A stretch of 64,000 nt of DNA, from positions 806,001 to 870,000 of the forward strand of contig CAWHOY010000005.1 of the NCBI GenBank assembly GCA_963831155.1, written 5' to 3'. Below the pieces are notes generated by a model. That model was given only the letters and a program-made list of their open reading frames with translations. It was not told the DNA's origin and ran no database searches. The position numbers and the translations under genes were made by a program. The stretch comes from CAVRXQ01 sp963831155. GTDB lineage: Bacteria > Actinomycetota > Acidimicrobiia > Acidimicrobiales > Bog-793. This document shows positions 35,629 to 45,030 of the stretch, one piece after another (positions within the stretch are counted from its first letter, which is position 1; the number at the start of each line of letters is the position of its first letter).

Positions 35629-36990
35629 TTAGAGGGGGCCGCTTCCGCCTACGAGACCCTTTGACGAGATCTGCTCGAGCGCGTGTTCGATCGCCCGCGC
35701 TTCCGCCGGATGCCGGACGAGCTCGACGATTGCTCGCAGATCCTGGGGTTGCAGGATCGACAAGCCTGCGTCGAGGTCATCGAGGAGGGTCGCCGTCGGG
35801 CTGACGAACCACGCGCCGCTTTCGTAGACCGCCACGAATCCGATCGGCGCGTGCGTCGTCAATAGGTGCGTCACGAGCGGTCGGAACGAGGGTGGCAACG
35901 CGGCGAGAATCCGCTCTTCTTCCTCGGTCTTCGAGGTCGGCGAGGGGCAGTGGCTCGAAGTGCCGGCGGGCGTGGTCACGCTGGCACAACCGCCCTTGAT
36001 CACGATCCTGACGCCCCGGATCGACGCCGAGAGCCCGAGGTCGCTCACCCTGACGAGTATCCCGCCGTTCACCGTCGAGTCCGAAAGCTGCATGTTCGTT
36101 ACCTTGAGATGGACCTCTGATTTCTCTTTTGCGAACGCGGACTCCGCACGACTGAGGATCTCCGGTGCATACGTTTGCAGGGCTCCCATCTCGCCAGGCG
36201 CGAGGTCGCTGATGAGAGCCGAGAGGTCGAAGGTCGCGGTGTCGTAAAAGAGGGCGCGCACCGCCGCGTCGGCGCTCGACCCGCCCGACGGATGGATCGC
36301 GTCGCTTGCGCTCGGCGGCGCGCCGGAAGCTCCCTCGCTTCGCAAGGCGTCGAAGACAATCGTGTAGCCGAGGCTGACGTACCAACCCCCGCCGACCTTC
36401 TCGGTCACGATCGCTCCGGATCGTCCCGACCGCAACCGACTGGTATGCGAGCGCGCCCCACCTTTCAGAAAACCGCCATCGAGGGCGCTGACGAAGGTCC
36501 CTGCCGGAAGCTTGCCCGGATCGAGGGACTCCGTGACGGTGCCACCCGTGAACGTGACTGCGGCGAGATCCGGAGCAAGCGTCTCCGTCGTCATCGTGAC
36601 TTTCGAGTAGCGGAGCCCGAATCCCGAGATGTCCGAGAGATCCGTTCCGCTCGACAGGATCCCCAGGCGCTCGAGCTGGTGAACAAGTCCCGTGATTCCC
36701 GGTTCGATCGCCTGCCGCTCTCCAGGCGCCAGCGCGTCGAGAGCACCGAGGACGTCGGTGCGCTCCGCGGCGGTAAGCAGATCGTTCACCGCTGCGGATG
36801 GACTCGCCGCCCCCGATGACGACGAGGAGAGAGCGATTGCCGCGCCCGCGCCTCCACCGACGAGCACCACGGCAACGGCAAAGGCGATGCCTCGCTTCCA
36901 TATCCGCCGTGGCTCTGATGGGCGCGCGACATGTCCAGGCGTCTCAGGAACCCCGACCGGCGGCGACTCTGATTCGGTCTCGTCAGACAT
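35629..36990 (-). CDS. Single-pass exported protein of unknown function
   Basis: This 453-aa protein has a hydrophilic N-terminus, one membrane anchor (GIAFAVAVVLVGGGAGAAIAL) after residues RRIWKRG, and a long extracytoplasmic part. Two similar halves are suggested by LGALDALAPGERQAIEPGI and LSALISDLAPGEMGALQTYAPEIL, and by EKVGGGWYVSLGYTIVFD against AVYESGAWFVSPTATLLDDL. It may therefore be a duplicated lipid- or substrate-binding fold. The ATG at 36990 overlaps the upstream gene's stop by eight bases, so the pair is co-translated. I know of no named family. Confidence 0.65.
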   Translation of the reverse strand: MSDETESESPPVGVPETPGHVARPSEPRRIWKRGIAFAVAVVLVGGGAGAAIALSSSSSGAASPSAAVNDLLTAAERTDVLGALDALAPGERQAIEPGITGLVHQLERLGILSSGTDLSDISGFGLRYSKVTMTTETLAPDLAAVTFTGGTVTESLDPGKLPAGTFVSALDGGFLKGGARSHTSRLRSGRSGAIVTEKVGGGWYVSLGYTIVFDALRSEGASGAPPSASDAIHPSGGSSADAAVRALFYDTATFDLSALISDLAPGEMGALQTYAPEILSRAESAFAKEKSEVHLKVTNMQLSDSTVNGGILVRVSDLGLSASIRGVRIVIKGGCASVTTPAGTSSHCPSPTSKTEEEERILAALPPSFRPLVTHLLTTHAPIGFVAVYESGAWFVSPTATLLDDLDAGLSILQPQDLRAIVELVRHPAEARAIEHALEQISSKGLVGGSGPL

Positions 36991-37426
36991 GGCCCGGCAC
37001 CTTCCTGACCGTGATGGTGAGCGCAACGGCCGTCGCGATCGAGCATCCGACGTCACCCACCCACGCACCGAGGCGCGCGCTCGAACCGAAATCGACGAGC
37101 GCAACAGTCGACGCCGCGACGACGAATACCGCCGCCAGCACGCCGAGCGCCGCCGACAATCGGATCCGTCCGAGTACTGCTGCCGCGAGCGAGCACGCGA
37201 CAATCACCGGTAGCGCGTCCATGGTGTGCAATCCAAAGCGTTCCCACGCGGGCAACACGGTTCCAATCCCTTGCAGCGCATGCACGAGCGAGAACGCGCT
37301 GCGCGCGGACGTCCCTGACGCCGACCACGGGAGGAGCAGAGCGACGACCGTGACGGGAACCGGGCTAATCGCAAGCATCCGCCGGCCGATCACCGCGTGA
37401 AGAGTAACCCGGGGTTTCCTCAGCAA
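36983..37426 (-). CDS. Four-helix membrane protein of unknown function
   Basis: This 147-aa hydrophobic protein has about four transmembrane helices (SPVPVTVVALLLPW, DALPVIVACSLAAAVLG, ALGVLAAVFVVAASTVAL, CSIATAVALTITV). The annotated start is TTG 37426, and GTG codons further in are alternatives. Its 3' end overlaps the 453-aa exported protein gene by eight bases, so the two probably function together in the envelope. Confidence 0.6.
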   Translation of the reverse strand: MLRKPRVTLHAVIGRRMLAISPVPVTVVALLLPWSASGTSARSAFSLVHALQGIGTVLPAWERFGLHTMDALPVIVACSLAAAVLGRIRLSAALGVLAAVFVVAASTVALVDFGSSARLGAWVGDVGCSIATAVALTITVRKVPGHV

Positions 37427-37469
37427 CGGGAATGCATCGTTATGACGAATCTTCCCCGCGTCAGCGCGC

Positions 37470-38300
37470 TTACTCGAGCTCCGCGGCGAGCTCGCGGACG
37501 GAGTCGACGATTCGCGAAGGCCGATACGAGTACCGACGGGCGGTCGACTCGTCCGACAGCCCCGAGAGCACGAGGACGGTGAACAGACCCGCCTCGATTC
37601 CGGCGATGATGTCGGTGTCCATGCGGTCGCCGATGATCGCCGTCGTTTCCGAGTGCGCCTCGATCGTGTTCAGCGCGGTCCGGATCATGAGTGGGTTCGG
37701 CTTGCCAACAAAGTAAGGCTCAACTCCGGTAGCGGTACTGATCAGCGCGGCGACAGACCCCGTCGCCGGCAAAGGACCATTCACACTCGGACCGGTGGTG
37801 TCGGGGTTGGTGGCGACGAAGAGCGCGCCGCGATTGATGAGGCGGATCGCTTGGGTTATGCGCTCGAAGCTGTAACTGCGCGTCTCGCCGAGCACCACGT
37901 AATCGGGATCGTGGATCGTCTGGGTGAAACCGACCTCCTGCAGTGCTGTCGTCAACCCCTCTTCGCCGATGACGAAGGCCGTTCCACTTGGTCGCTGCGC
38001 CTCGAGGAATCGCGCCGTGGCGAGCGCGGATGTCCAGATGCGATCGGCCGAGACGTCTATCCCGTCGCGCTGCAGACGGCCGGCGAGGTCGCGGGGCGTG
38101 AAGATCGAGTTGTTCGTGAGGATGAGGAATGGGGTCCCTCGCTGGCGCAGCAGCGCGAGAAAGCGCGCCGCGCCGTCGATCGGATGCTCCTCGCGAACGA
38201 TGACTCCGTCCATGTCGATGAGCCAGGCCTGGACCGCTTTCGCGGATGCCACCGCTCCTCGCTCGCTAAGCGAGCCTGAACTGTGGGGAGTCTGATCCAT
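37470..38300 (-). CDS. HAD-IIA (NagD-like) phosphatase
   Basis: This 276-aa haloacid dehalogenase family hydrolase has motif I WLIDMDGVIVREEHPIDGA (nucleophile and acid Asp), motif II in LILTNNS, the type IIA cap domain, the GKPNPLMI lysine motif III and IIGDRMDTDIIAGIEAGLFTVLVLSG with the motif IV Asp pair. Substrates of this group include phosphoglycolate, glycerol phosphates and nucleotides. The ATG at 38300 is preferred; the longer ORF runs into the tRNA-Val region. Confidence 0.9.
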   Translation of the reverse strand: MDQTPHSSGSLSERGAVASAKAVQAWLIDMDGVIVREEHPIDGAARFLALLRQRGTPFLILTNNSIFTPRDLAGRLQRDGIDVSADRIWTSALATARFLEAQRPSGTAFVIGEEGLTTALQEVGFTQTIHDPDYVVLGETRSYSFERITQAIRLINRGALFVATNPDTTGPSVNGPLPATGSVAALISTATGVEPYFVGKPNPLMIRTALNTIEAHSETTAIIGDRMDTDIIAGIEAGLFTVLVLSGLSDESTARRYSYRPSRIVDSVRELAAELE

Positions 38301-38504
38301 TTCGTGATCTCGCGCCTTCGACCTTGTGCTCACCTTGACACGATCAGCAAAGCGAGTTCCCAGATTCGCGTACGTACGTTGCGATCGCTTCTCGGACTTC
38401 ACGTCGAGGAGCTCCGCCACGCGTTCTCCAAGTTCGGTAGCACCCGGACTGTTCGGACGGATTGCTACCGAAGCCGCATCAGCCCTGACCTGCGGGTTTT
38501 CGGG

Positions 38505-38578
38505 TGGGCCGTAGAGGACTTGAACCTCTGACCCCTTGCGTGTCATGCAAGTGCGCTACCGGACTGCGCCAACGGCCC
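38505..38578 (-). tRNA. tRNA-Val (GAC)
   Basis: On the minus strand the acceptor GGGCCGT pairs with ACGGCCC. The D-arm GCGC/GCGC, the anticodon arm CTTGC-ATGACAC-GCAAG with anticodon GAC, and the T-arm AGAGG-TTCAAGT-CCTCT all fold. The genome continues A-CC-C, so CCA is not completely encoded. It sits between the HAD phosphatase and the large membrane protein. Confidence 0.93.
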
Positions 38579-38665
38579 GAGAGAGCGCACCCTAACACCG
38601 AAGACCTGGTGACGAGCTTCTTTCGCGACCGAGTGAGAAATTGGCACGTCGGTAGGATCCTCCTG

Positions 38666-41179
38666 ATGGTCGCCTCCCCGACGACGGGTCGCGCGCGCCA
38701 TCGGCCCGCTCACCTGAAACAACCCGCCCCGGTCGCGCGAGCATCCGACAGTCCGTCATGGCTCGATCCGGGGGCACTCGCTACCCTCGTGGTCGTCGCG
38801 GGCACCACGGCGTTCGTCCTCGCGCAGCTCCATCTCAACCTCGTCTTCGGACCGAACATGGACGTCGGCGGAGATACCGCCGGCCACGTCGTGGCGGTCA
38901 ACTACTTCGTTCATCACGTGCTCACGAGCGGACGACTCGCCGGCTGGGATCCCGAATGGTTCGGCGGATTCCCGCTCTACGTCTTCTACTTCCCGTTTCC
39001 AGCGGTCATCGCCGGCGCTCTGACACTCGTCACCTCGTACGCCGTGGCGTTCAAAGTGACAACGATCCTCGGCGTCACGTTCCTGCCGCTCGCGGCCTAC
39101 GCGTTCGGCAGATTGAGCGGGTTCGCTCGTCCGGTGCCGGCGCTGATGTCGGTGGCGACGATCCCGTATCTCTTTTTGTTCGCGCCGAAGTACCCGCACT
39201 CGTCCGTTTACTACTCGTGGAACATCGACGGCGGCACGATCGCCTCGATGCTCGCTGGCGAGTTCTCGTTCAGTCTCTCCGTCACCTTCGCACTGTTGTT
39301 TCTCGGCGTCTTTGCCTACTCGCAACGCACCCGACGGCTTCGCTGGCTCGCCGCGCTGTTGTTCGCGGCGACGCTCCTCTGCCACGTCGTACCCGGTCTG
39401 TTCGCGGTTGGCGCGGCCGCCATCATCACGCTGTCGCGACCGTCACGGCGGGCGATCCTCGACCTTGCACTGATCGGACTCGTCGGCGTGCTATTGGCGG
39501 CGTTCTGGCTCGTGCCTTTCGCCGCTTACCTCCACTATTCGTCGTCGATGAACTACGGGCGCGTCGGAGCAGTCTATGACCAGCTCTTCCCGCGCAATGC
39601 CGAACAAGCGGTGCAGTGGATCGCGATCGCCGGGCTCCTCATCGCGATCTACCGCCGACACCGACTGGCCATCGTCCTTGGGGTGCTCGCCGCGGCGAGC
39701 GTCGCTGCGTTCTGTTGGCTACCCGACGGCCTCGTCTACAACGGACGCTGGCTGCCGTTCTGGTTCCTCATGACGGCGTTGCTTGCCGCGTACGCGGTCG
39801 GTGAAATCGGTCGCGCCCTTTTTAGGCTGGTCGGCGCGGCGTCGCTGAACGCCTTCGTTACCCCGATCGTCGCGGCGGCGACAGCGATCTGTCTCGTCGC
39901 GGCATGGCTCGGCGTGCTCCCGTTCTTCGACTTCTCGGGCACACCGAACCCCGTTGCAGGCTGGGCCGTCTTCAATTACTCCGGCTACCAGGCGAAGCCG
40001 GGCTGGCCACAGTTCCAGCGGATCGTCGCGATGCTCGAAAGCGCCGCGTCGATCCACGGCTGCGGAAACCTCGACTACGAGTACGCGCCCAATATGCAGA
40101 ACGTTTTCGGATCGACTCTCGTGCCGCTGTCGTTCCCGATGTGGACCGACGGGTGCATCGATTCCGCCGAGGGTCTCTACTACGAATCTTCGACGACGAA
40201 CCACTTCCACTTCCTCGACCAAGCGGAATTGTCGCTGAAGGCATCAAATCCCGTCGGCGGACTGCCCTATCAAGCGCTCGACGTGGCCGACGGAATCCGG
40301 CATCTCCAGTTCATGGGCGTGAAGTACTTCCTCGCCTCGTCGCCGACGGTCGAAGATGCCGCCGCGACAGACCGAGCGCTCGTCGAGGTGGCATCGACAC
40401 CGGAGTCCGCCAACGTCGTCGACGGCGGGTCGAGCTCGTCGACGGCGACGAACGCCGGATACCGCTGGGTGCTCTACGAGATCCGGAACTCGACGCTTGC
40501 CGAACCGCTCAGATATCAGCCGGTCGTCGAACACCTCGACTACGACCAGTGGCAGTTGACGACGGCGATCGACTGGTACCAGACCGAATCGGACTGGCCA
40601 GTCGAGATCGTCTCGGGCGGACCGAAGTCCTGGCCGCGCGTGCCGGCGGGCTCGCTGGTCGCACCGTCGGCGGGCGATGCGATCACGCCGACGAAGGTGT
40701 CGCACATCTACTACGGCGACAGCACGTTCTCTTTCGATGTGACGTCGCTCAACAAGCCCGTGCTCGTGAAGGTGCCGTACTTCCCGAACTGGACGGTGCG
40801 CGGCGCGAGCGGCCCGTATGAGGCGACACCGAATCTGATGATCGTCGTCCCGCACGCGCACCACGTCGTCCTCACCTACGAGTCGACATCGATCGACTGG
40901 CTCGGTATCGGCGCCTCCGGATTCGGGCTCGCTGGCACCATCGCACTCGTGCGGTCCGGTAAAACGCCCTCCCCGGAGCCCGAGCCGACACCGGATCCGG
41001 TGACCGAAGAGTTACTTGTTTTCATCGTCGACCGTCCCGGTGGCGAGGAAGAGGCGGGAGACGGAAGCGACGCCCCGCCTCCTTCGGAAGCATTCGAATC
41101 CTCCGACGTACCCGATTCGCGCGGGCTCGATCCAGACGAACCGTGGCAGCGGTGGTTCGGGAACCGAGACGACCGATGA
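38666..41179 (+). CDS. Large polytopic membrane protein, GT-C/YfhO-like
   Basis: This 837-aa integral membrane protein has about ten or more N-terminal transmembrane helices (residues about 35-440) and a large extracytoplasmic C-terminal domain with conserved aromatic residues (VPYFPNWTVRG is typical of YfhO-like sugar-modification proteins). An early loop VGGDTAGHVVAVNYFVHHVL followed by GWDPEWFGGFPLYVFYFP resembles the acidic first loop of GT-C glycosyltransferases. The tail ends in a Glu/Pro-rich stretch. It is coupled by ATGA to a GT2 gene, so it probably moves a lipid-linked sugar made by that enzyme. That is inference. Confidence 0.75.
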   Translation: MVASPTTGRARHRPAHLKQPAPVARASDSPSWLDPGALATLVVVAGTTAFVLAQLHLNLVFGPNMDVGGDTAGHVVAVNYFVHHVLTSGRLAGWDPEWFGGFPLYVFYFPFPAVIAGALTLVTSYAVAFKVTTILGVTFLPLAAYAFGRLSGFARPVPALMSVATIPYLFLFAPKYPHSSVYYSWNIDGGTIASMLAGEFSFSLSVTFALLFLGVFAYSQRTRRLRWLAALLFAATLLCHVVPGLFAVGAAAIITLSRPSRRAILDLALIGLVGVLLAAFWLVPFAAYLHYSSSMNYGRVGAVYDQLFPRNAEQAVQWIAIAGLLIAIYRRHRLAIVLGVLAAASVAAFCWLPDGLVYNGRWLPFWFLMTALLAAYAVGEIGRALFRLVGAASLNAFVTPIVAAATAICLVAAWLGVLPFFDFSGTPNPVAGWAVFNYSGYQAKPGWPQFQRIVAMLESAASIHGCGNLDYEYAPNMQNVFGSTLVPLSFPMWTDGCIDSAEGLYYESSTTNHFHFLDQAELSLKASNPVGGLPYQALDVADGIRHLQFMGVKYFLASSPTVEDAAATDRALVEVASTPESANVVDGGSSSSTATNAGYRWVLYEIRNSTLAEPLRYQPVVEHLDYDQWQLTTAIDWYQTESDWPVEIVSGGPKSWPRVPAGSLVAPSAGDAITPTKVSHIYYGDSTFSFDVTSLNKPVLVKVPYFPNWTVRGASGPYEATPNLMIVVPHAHHVVLTYESTSIDWLGIGASGFGLAGTIALVRSGKTPSPEPEPTPDPVTEELLVFIVDRPGGEEEAGDGSDAPPPSEAFESSDVPDSRGLDPDEPWQRWFGNRDDR

Positions 41180-41949
41180 CCGAGTCGGGACCCGGGTTGA
41201 ACAGCACCACCGGGCCTCCCGAGGTTTCGATCGTCGTCCCTGCGCACAACGAGGTCATGCTGATCGGAACGACGCTCACCAACCTCGTTACCGGGCTCGA
41301 ACAGCGCGGGCGCAGCTTCGAAGTCGTCGTCGTCGAGAACGGATCCCACGACGGAACGCTTAGATTAAGTCGACTCCTCGCGTCTCAGTTGCCCGCGATC
41401 CGTGTCGCTTCGCTTCCGCGCGCGAATTACGGCGAAGCCCTCGCCGAAGGGATACGTCTCGCGACAGGCGAGATCGTTGCGACCTTCGACGTCGACTACT
41501 ACGACTTCGCATTCTTCGACGCCGCCCACGACCATATCGAGTCGGGCAACGCCGACGTCGTCGTCGCGTCAAAGCGTGCCCCAGGCGCATCGGACCACCG
41601 CTCAATCTTTCGCCGGGTTTTGACCGCCGGATTGGCATGGTCGACGCGCTCGCTCGTCGGGCTGCAGCTCTCGGATGCACACGGCATGAAACTGCTGCGT
41701 GCGGCGGTGGTCCGACCGTTTGTCGACGAGACCGTTTCGCGAGGAAGCCTTTTCGACGTCGAACTCCTCGTCCGAGCGACGCGAGCGGGGCTCAAAATTG
41801 AAGAACTTCCCGCCGAAGTGCGTGAATTGCGCCCTCCGCGGTCGTCGGTGATCCGACGGACGCTCGAGTCGATCGCCGGCTTGGCGCGACTTCGGCTGCT
41901 CCTCGGCTCAGGCCGCCAACCGAGGCGATCGCGGCGGAATTGGTCTTGA
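41176..41949 (+). CDS. GT2 glycosyltransferase (polyprenyl-phosphate sugar synthase-like)
   Basis: This 257-aa GT-A enzyme has VSIVVPAHNEVMLIGTTLTNL at the N-terminus, VVVENGSHDGT, the donor-binding region GEIVATFDVDYYDF with a D-x-D, and SDAHGMKLLRA followed by RGSLFDVELLVRATRAGLKIEELPAEV. This resembles dolichol-phosphate mannosyltransferase-type enzymes without membrane helices. It is translationally coupled to the large membrane protein. The likely role is making a polyprenyl-phosphate sugar donor. Confidence 0.85.
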   Translation: MTESGPGLNSTTGPPEVSIVVPAHNEVMLIGTTLTNLVTGLEQRGRSFEVVVVENGSHDGTLRLSRLLASQLPAIRVASLPRANYGEALAEGIRLATGEIVATFDVDYYDFAFFDAAHDHIESGNADVVVASKRAPGASDHRSIFRRVLTAGLAWSTRSLVGLQLSDAHGMKLLRAAVVRPFVDETVSRGSLFDVELLVRATRAGLKIEELPAEVRELRPPRSSVIRRTLESIAGLARLRLLLGSGRQPRRSRRNWS

Positions 41950-42071
41950 TCCGAAGTCATACCGTCCCGCCTTCGTGACCGCCTTCGAATCTCCAGACTC
42001 GGCACGCTCGGGAGTTCCACGGCCAACAAGCTGACGGCTGTCAACTTCAGGGGGGTCACCGTCGGAGGCAA

Positions 42072-42869
42072 CTACGCCACCAGCTTCACCGACCTGAGCT
42101 TCTTACGGAGAAGCAACACGATCTCGTTGATATCGAGCTTCGCCGCCGTGATGTCCGCGCGCGCCGAGGTGATCGCTTGTTGCGCCGACGTAAATGTCTG
42201 TGCCGCTTGCGGATACGACGACGGGACAAGCGTGAGAACAGCGGAGTGTGCGGTCTGCAACAGGCCGTTCGCTGTCTGCACTTCGGTCACGAGCGCCGCG
42301 TAGGTCCGCTGTGTCGTGCCCGGATCGCCGAGCGCGTTCGCGGTCGCGACCGCCGCGGAGATCTTCGCCTCGATCTGCGCTATGCGCGCGACACCCACCT
42401 CGAAGGCGTCGAGTCGGATCGCCATTTCCACCTCGGGGACGACGACGGTAAAGACGCGATAGTTCGTGATGACGGCATCGATCTCGTCCTGCAATTGCGG
42501 AACGTCGGTGTCGGAGCGCACGCTCTTCGCGAGAGCGTCGAGTCCGGCGCGATCTGTGGCGATCTGCGCAACGATGAGCGACCGATCAGATGGAGTGAGC
42601 GCCGATCGCACCGTCGCTGCGGCATGGAATTCACGAAGCGCGACAAGACGGACAGATATCGCCCGCTCGATCCAGGCGCGCACGGCGGTGACGTTCGCCT
42701 GCGCGGGGATCTGCGGCACGTTCGCATCTGCCGACGGATTCCCAAGTCCGACGCCGCGACCGTTGGCACGCGGCGCGGCAGCGGCGATCGGCGCCGACAT
42801 CCCAAAGACGACGAAGACGAGGGCGACGATCGTGAACCGGCGCGCGGAACTAAGTACCTGCCGTGCCAC
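42072..42869 (-). CDS. Secreted helical (coiled-coil) protein of unknown function
   Basis: This 265-aa exported protein has a signal peptide (FTIVALVFVVFGMSAPIAAAAP) and a mature part that is almost entirely Ala/Thr/Asp-rich helix with heptad character (RAGLDALAKSVRSDTDVPQLQDEIDAVI and later repeats). The GTG at 42869 has GGGAG six bases upstream. An open frame runs on to 44141 only because it is antisense to the LCP gene. Two other genes with the same unknown-secreted character occur nearby. No enzymatic motif is visible. Confidence 0.72.
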   Translation of the reverse strand: MARQVLSSARRFTIVALVFVVFGMSAPIAAAAPRANGRGVGLGNPSADANVPQIPAQANVTAVRAWIERAISVRLVALREFHAAATVRSALTPSDRSLIVAQIATDRAGLDALAKSVRSDTDVPQLQDEIDAVITNYRVFTVVVPEVEMAIRLDAFEVGVARIAQIEAKISAAVATANALGDPGTTQRTYAALVTEVQTANGLLQTAHSAVLTLVPSSYPQAAQTFTSAQQAITSARADITAAKLDINEIVLLLRKKLRSVKLVA

Positions 42870-43034
42870 CGCGAACTCCCTCGACCCCCATGTTGGACCA
42901 CGCGGCCTATCGCGCCGCGACTCTATGTTCGCTCGTAGCGATGCACGGGGTGCACACAAAGTATGAGGAAAGTGTGATGCCTGATCTTCGCGTTCGCCGT
43001 GGTTCCCCCGCGCTCGACAGTATCCTTCCGCGAA

Positions 43035-44285
43035 ATGCCAGCTGACCTGCCCCGTCGCTTGCCGGCGAACCCACGACTCCGACACTGGTGGCAACGCAGG
43101 CTCGCCTGGCGGCGCAAACCGACCGCGGCTCTCGCGGCGCCGGATTCCTGGCGCGTGGGTCACGATCGCGGCTCGAGGCATCACCGCTACCGCGCCGGTC
43201 TGCGCCGTTGGCCGCGCCGAACACTGATCGGCGTCCTTGCGCTCCTCGTCGTCTTGATCCTCCTCGCCATCGCGACCTTCACCTACGCGTTCTGGCGATA
43301 TCACGAGCTCGACCGCACTGCAGTGTCGGGTCTCGTCGCGGTGCACCCTGGCGCCCCGTTTGACGTCCTGATCGTCGGCGCAACCGCCGCTCGTAGCACC
43401 GCGTCGGAGAACCAAAGGGGCGCGAAGCAGTTGGCGTCGGTAATCCTGCTCGCCCGGGTTGACCCAAAGAGCCACGACGTCCGAATCGTTGCCGTGCCAC
43501 CCGACACCGAGGTTGCGATCGCGAATGCTTCGGCACCGATCAAGACCGGCCCGATCGACGAGGCACTTGAAGCGGGACCGGGGCCGCTCGTGCAAACGAT
43601 CGAGGCGGCCTTTCACGTTCCGATCACCGACTATGTCGCGCTCGAGCTTGCGGGCGTCGGATCGGTCGTCGGGGCGCTTGGTGGCATCCACCTCGACTTC
43701 GCGTACCCCGTACGTGATGAGTACACCGGACTCTCGATCGACAAGAGCGGATGCCAACTCGTCTCGGGTTCCCAGACGCAGGCGCTGTTTCAGAGCCAGC
43801 ATCTGTATTACTTCGCCAACGGAGCGTGGCGCGCTGACCTTCGCGGCACTCCGAGCGTGATCGCCCGAGAGAGCGCCATCTTTGCGGCAACGGTCACGTC
43901 GACGGGCGGTATCGGTTTCGACCCGGTCGAGCTCAACAACTTCGTCTCTGCCGCCGTCGCGAACCTCACGATCGACAACGTGCTCTCCGAGTCCAAGCTG
44001 TTGTCGCTCGCCGAGACGTTCCGCGGATTCTCTCCTTCTCAGCTCGCGTCGAGAGGGCTCCCGATGGTCGAGGCAAGGTCGAGTTCTGGCCGGACGGTCC
44101 TCGCCCCCGCGGCGGCCGCCGACGACTCCGTCCTTCGACAATTGCTCGCACTCGGGACGATCCCTTCCGGCTCGTCGTTAATCCGACGGGTGCACGTTGT
44201 GGTGCCGGCGGGACTTTCCGTCCCGAGCCACGCGCCACTCGTCGACGAGACCGCGCGTGTGGTTTGGAACCCGACGCCCTGCTAA
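43035..44285 (+). CDS. LytR-CpsA-Psr (LCP)-like membrane protein, divergent
   Basis: This protein of about 416 aa has an Arg-rich cytoplasmic N-terminus, one transmembrane helix (TLIGVLALLVVLILLAIATFTYAF) and an extracellular LCP-like domain: FDVLIVGATAARST, SVILLARVDPKSHDVRIVAVPPDTEV, ITDYVALELAGVGSVVGALGGIHLDFAYPV, then ARESAIFAATV. LCP enzymes transfer polyprenyl-linked glycopolymers to peptidoglycan. Several hallmark residues are changed: no Asp-Ser-Arg after the first strand, and Pro-Pro-Asp-Thr instead of Pro-Arg-Asp-Thr. Activity is therefore doubtful. The start could also be at 42999. Confidence 0.75.
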   Translation: MPADLPRRLPANPRLRHWWQRRLAWRRKPTAALAAPDSWRVGHDRGSRHHRYRAGLRRWPRRTLIGVLALLVVLILLAIATFTYAFWRYHELDRTAVSGLVAVHPGAPFDVLIVGATAARSTASENQRGAKQLASVILLARVDPKSHDVRIVAVPPDTEVAIANASAPIKTGPIDEALEAGPGPLVQTIEAAFHVPITDYVALELAGVGSVVGALGGIHLDFAYPVRDEYTGLSIDKSGCQLVSGSQTQALFQSQHLYYFANGAWRADLRGTPSVIARESAIFAATVTSTGGIGFDPVELNNFVSAAVANLTIDNVLSESKLLSLAETFRGFSPSQLASRGLPMVEARSSSGRTVLAPAAAADDSVLRQLLALGTIPSGSSLIRRVHVVVPAGLSVPSHAPLVDETARVVWNPTPC

Positions 44286-44335
44286 GTGCGGCCAACATCC
44301 CCGTTGCGCGAAGAGCGCTCTCGTACACTCAAAAC

Positions 44336-45016
44336 GTGCTGACCTCGGCTGGCGCGTTCCAGACGCGGGGTTCTCTTCGCCTTTGGGAAGAGGAGTCGGC
44401 CAGGCTGGCGGTCGTCGACGTCGAGACGACAGGACTGGATCCCGAATCATCCCGCGTCGTCGAGTGCGCGATCGTGACGTGCTCTGGCGTTGGCGACGTT
44501 GTCGATGAGTGGTCGAGCCTGATCTCTGTCCCCGGCGCCGAAGAGATCGGCGCGAGCTGGCTGCACGGCATCACGCGATCGGCCCTCTCCGGCGCACCGA
44601 CGTTTCCTGAAGTCGCGGGCGAAATCGCCACCAGGCTGCGCGGCAGCATCCTCGTCGGACACGTCGTCGAATTCGACCTCGCGCACCTGCGTCGGGAGTT
44701 TGACCGCATCGGCGACCGCTTGCCCGATTTCTGCGGCGCCACGATCTGCACCCGCGAGCTCGCGCGCGCTTATTTGGCTCCTGGATCGCGCACCCTCGCG
44801 GCGGTATGCGCCCACCTGGGCATCGCACGCACCGACGCGCACACCGCTCTGGGTGATGCGCGAGTGACGGCATCGGTGATGGCCGCCTTCGTCGAGCGCG
44901 GGATCATCCTCAGCTGGAGCGACAAGATGAAGCGCGCCGATGAGCTTGTTTGGCCGACATCCCGTATGGGCGATTTACTTGGTGCGCGGGCGCTCGCGCG
45001 TGGTCGGTCGCGCTGA
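44336..45016 (+). CDS. DnaQ-like DEDDh 3'-5' exonuclease
   Basis: This protein of about 226 aa has all three Exo motifs: Exo I LAVVDVETTGLDPESSRVVE, Exo II GHVVEFDLAHLRREFDR and Exo III ARTDAHTALGDARVTASV (the DEDDh His is in DAHTALGDA). It resembles a stand-alone epsilon-like proofreading or repair nuclease. The GTG at 44336 gives a compact N-terminus; an ATG at 44264 would overlap the LCP-like gene. Confidence 0.9.
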   Translation: MLTSAGAFQTRGSLRLWEEESARLAVVDVETTGLDPESSRVVECAIVTCSGVGDVVDEWSSLISVPGAEEIGASWLHGITRSALSGAPTFPEVAGEIATRLRGSILVGHVVEFDLAHLRREFDRIGDRLPDFCGATICTRELARAYLAPGSRTLAAVCAHLGIARTDAHTALGDARVTASVMAAFVERGIILSWSDKMKRADELVWPTSRMGDLLGARALARGRSR

Positions 45017-45030
45017 CCGGCGGGACCGGC

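Noticed and set aside
42870..44141. Long minus-strand open frame extending the secreted coiled-coil gene to 689 aa
   Set aside because: The extra part is antisense to the LCP-like gene, Arg/Asp-rich and without domain features. The GTG at 42869 has its own ribosome-binding site and signal peptide.
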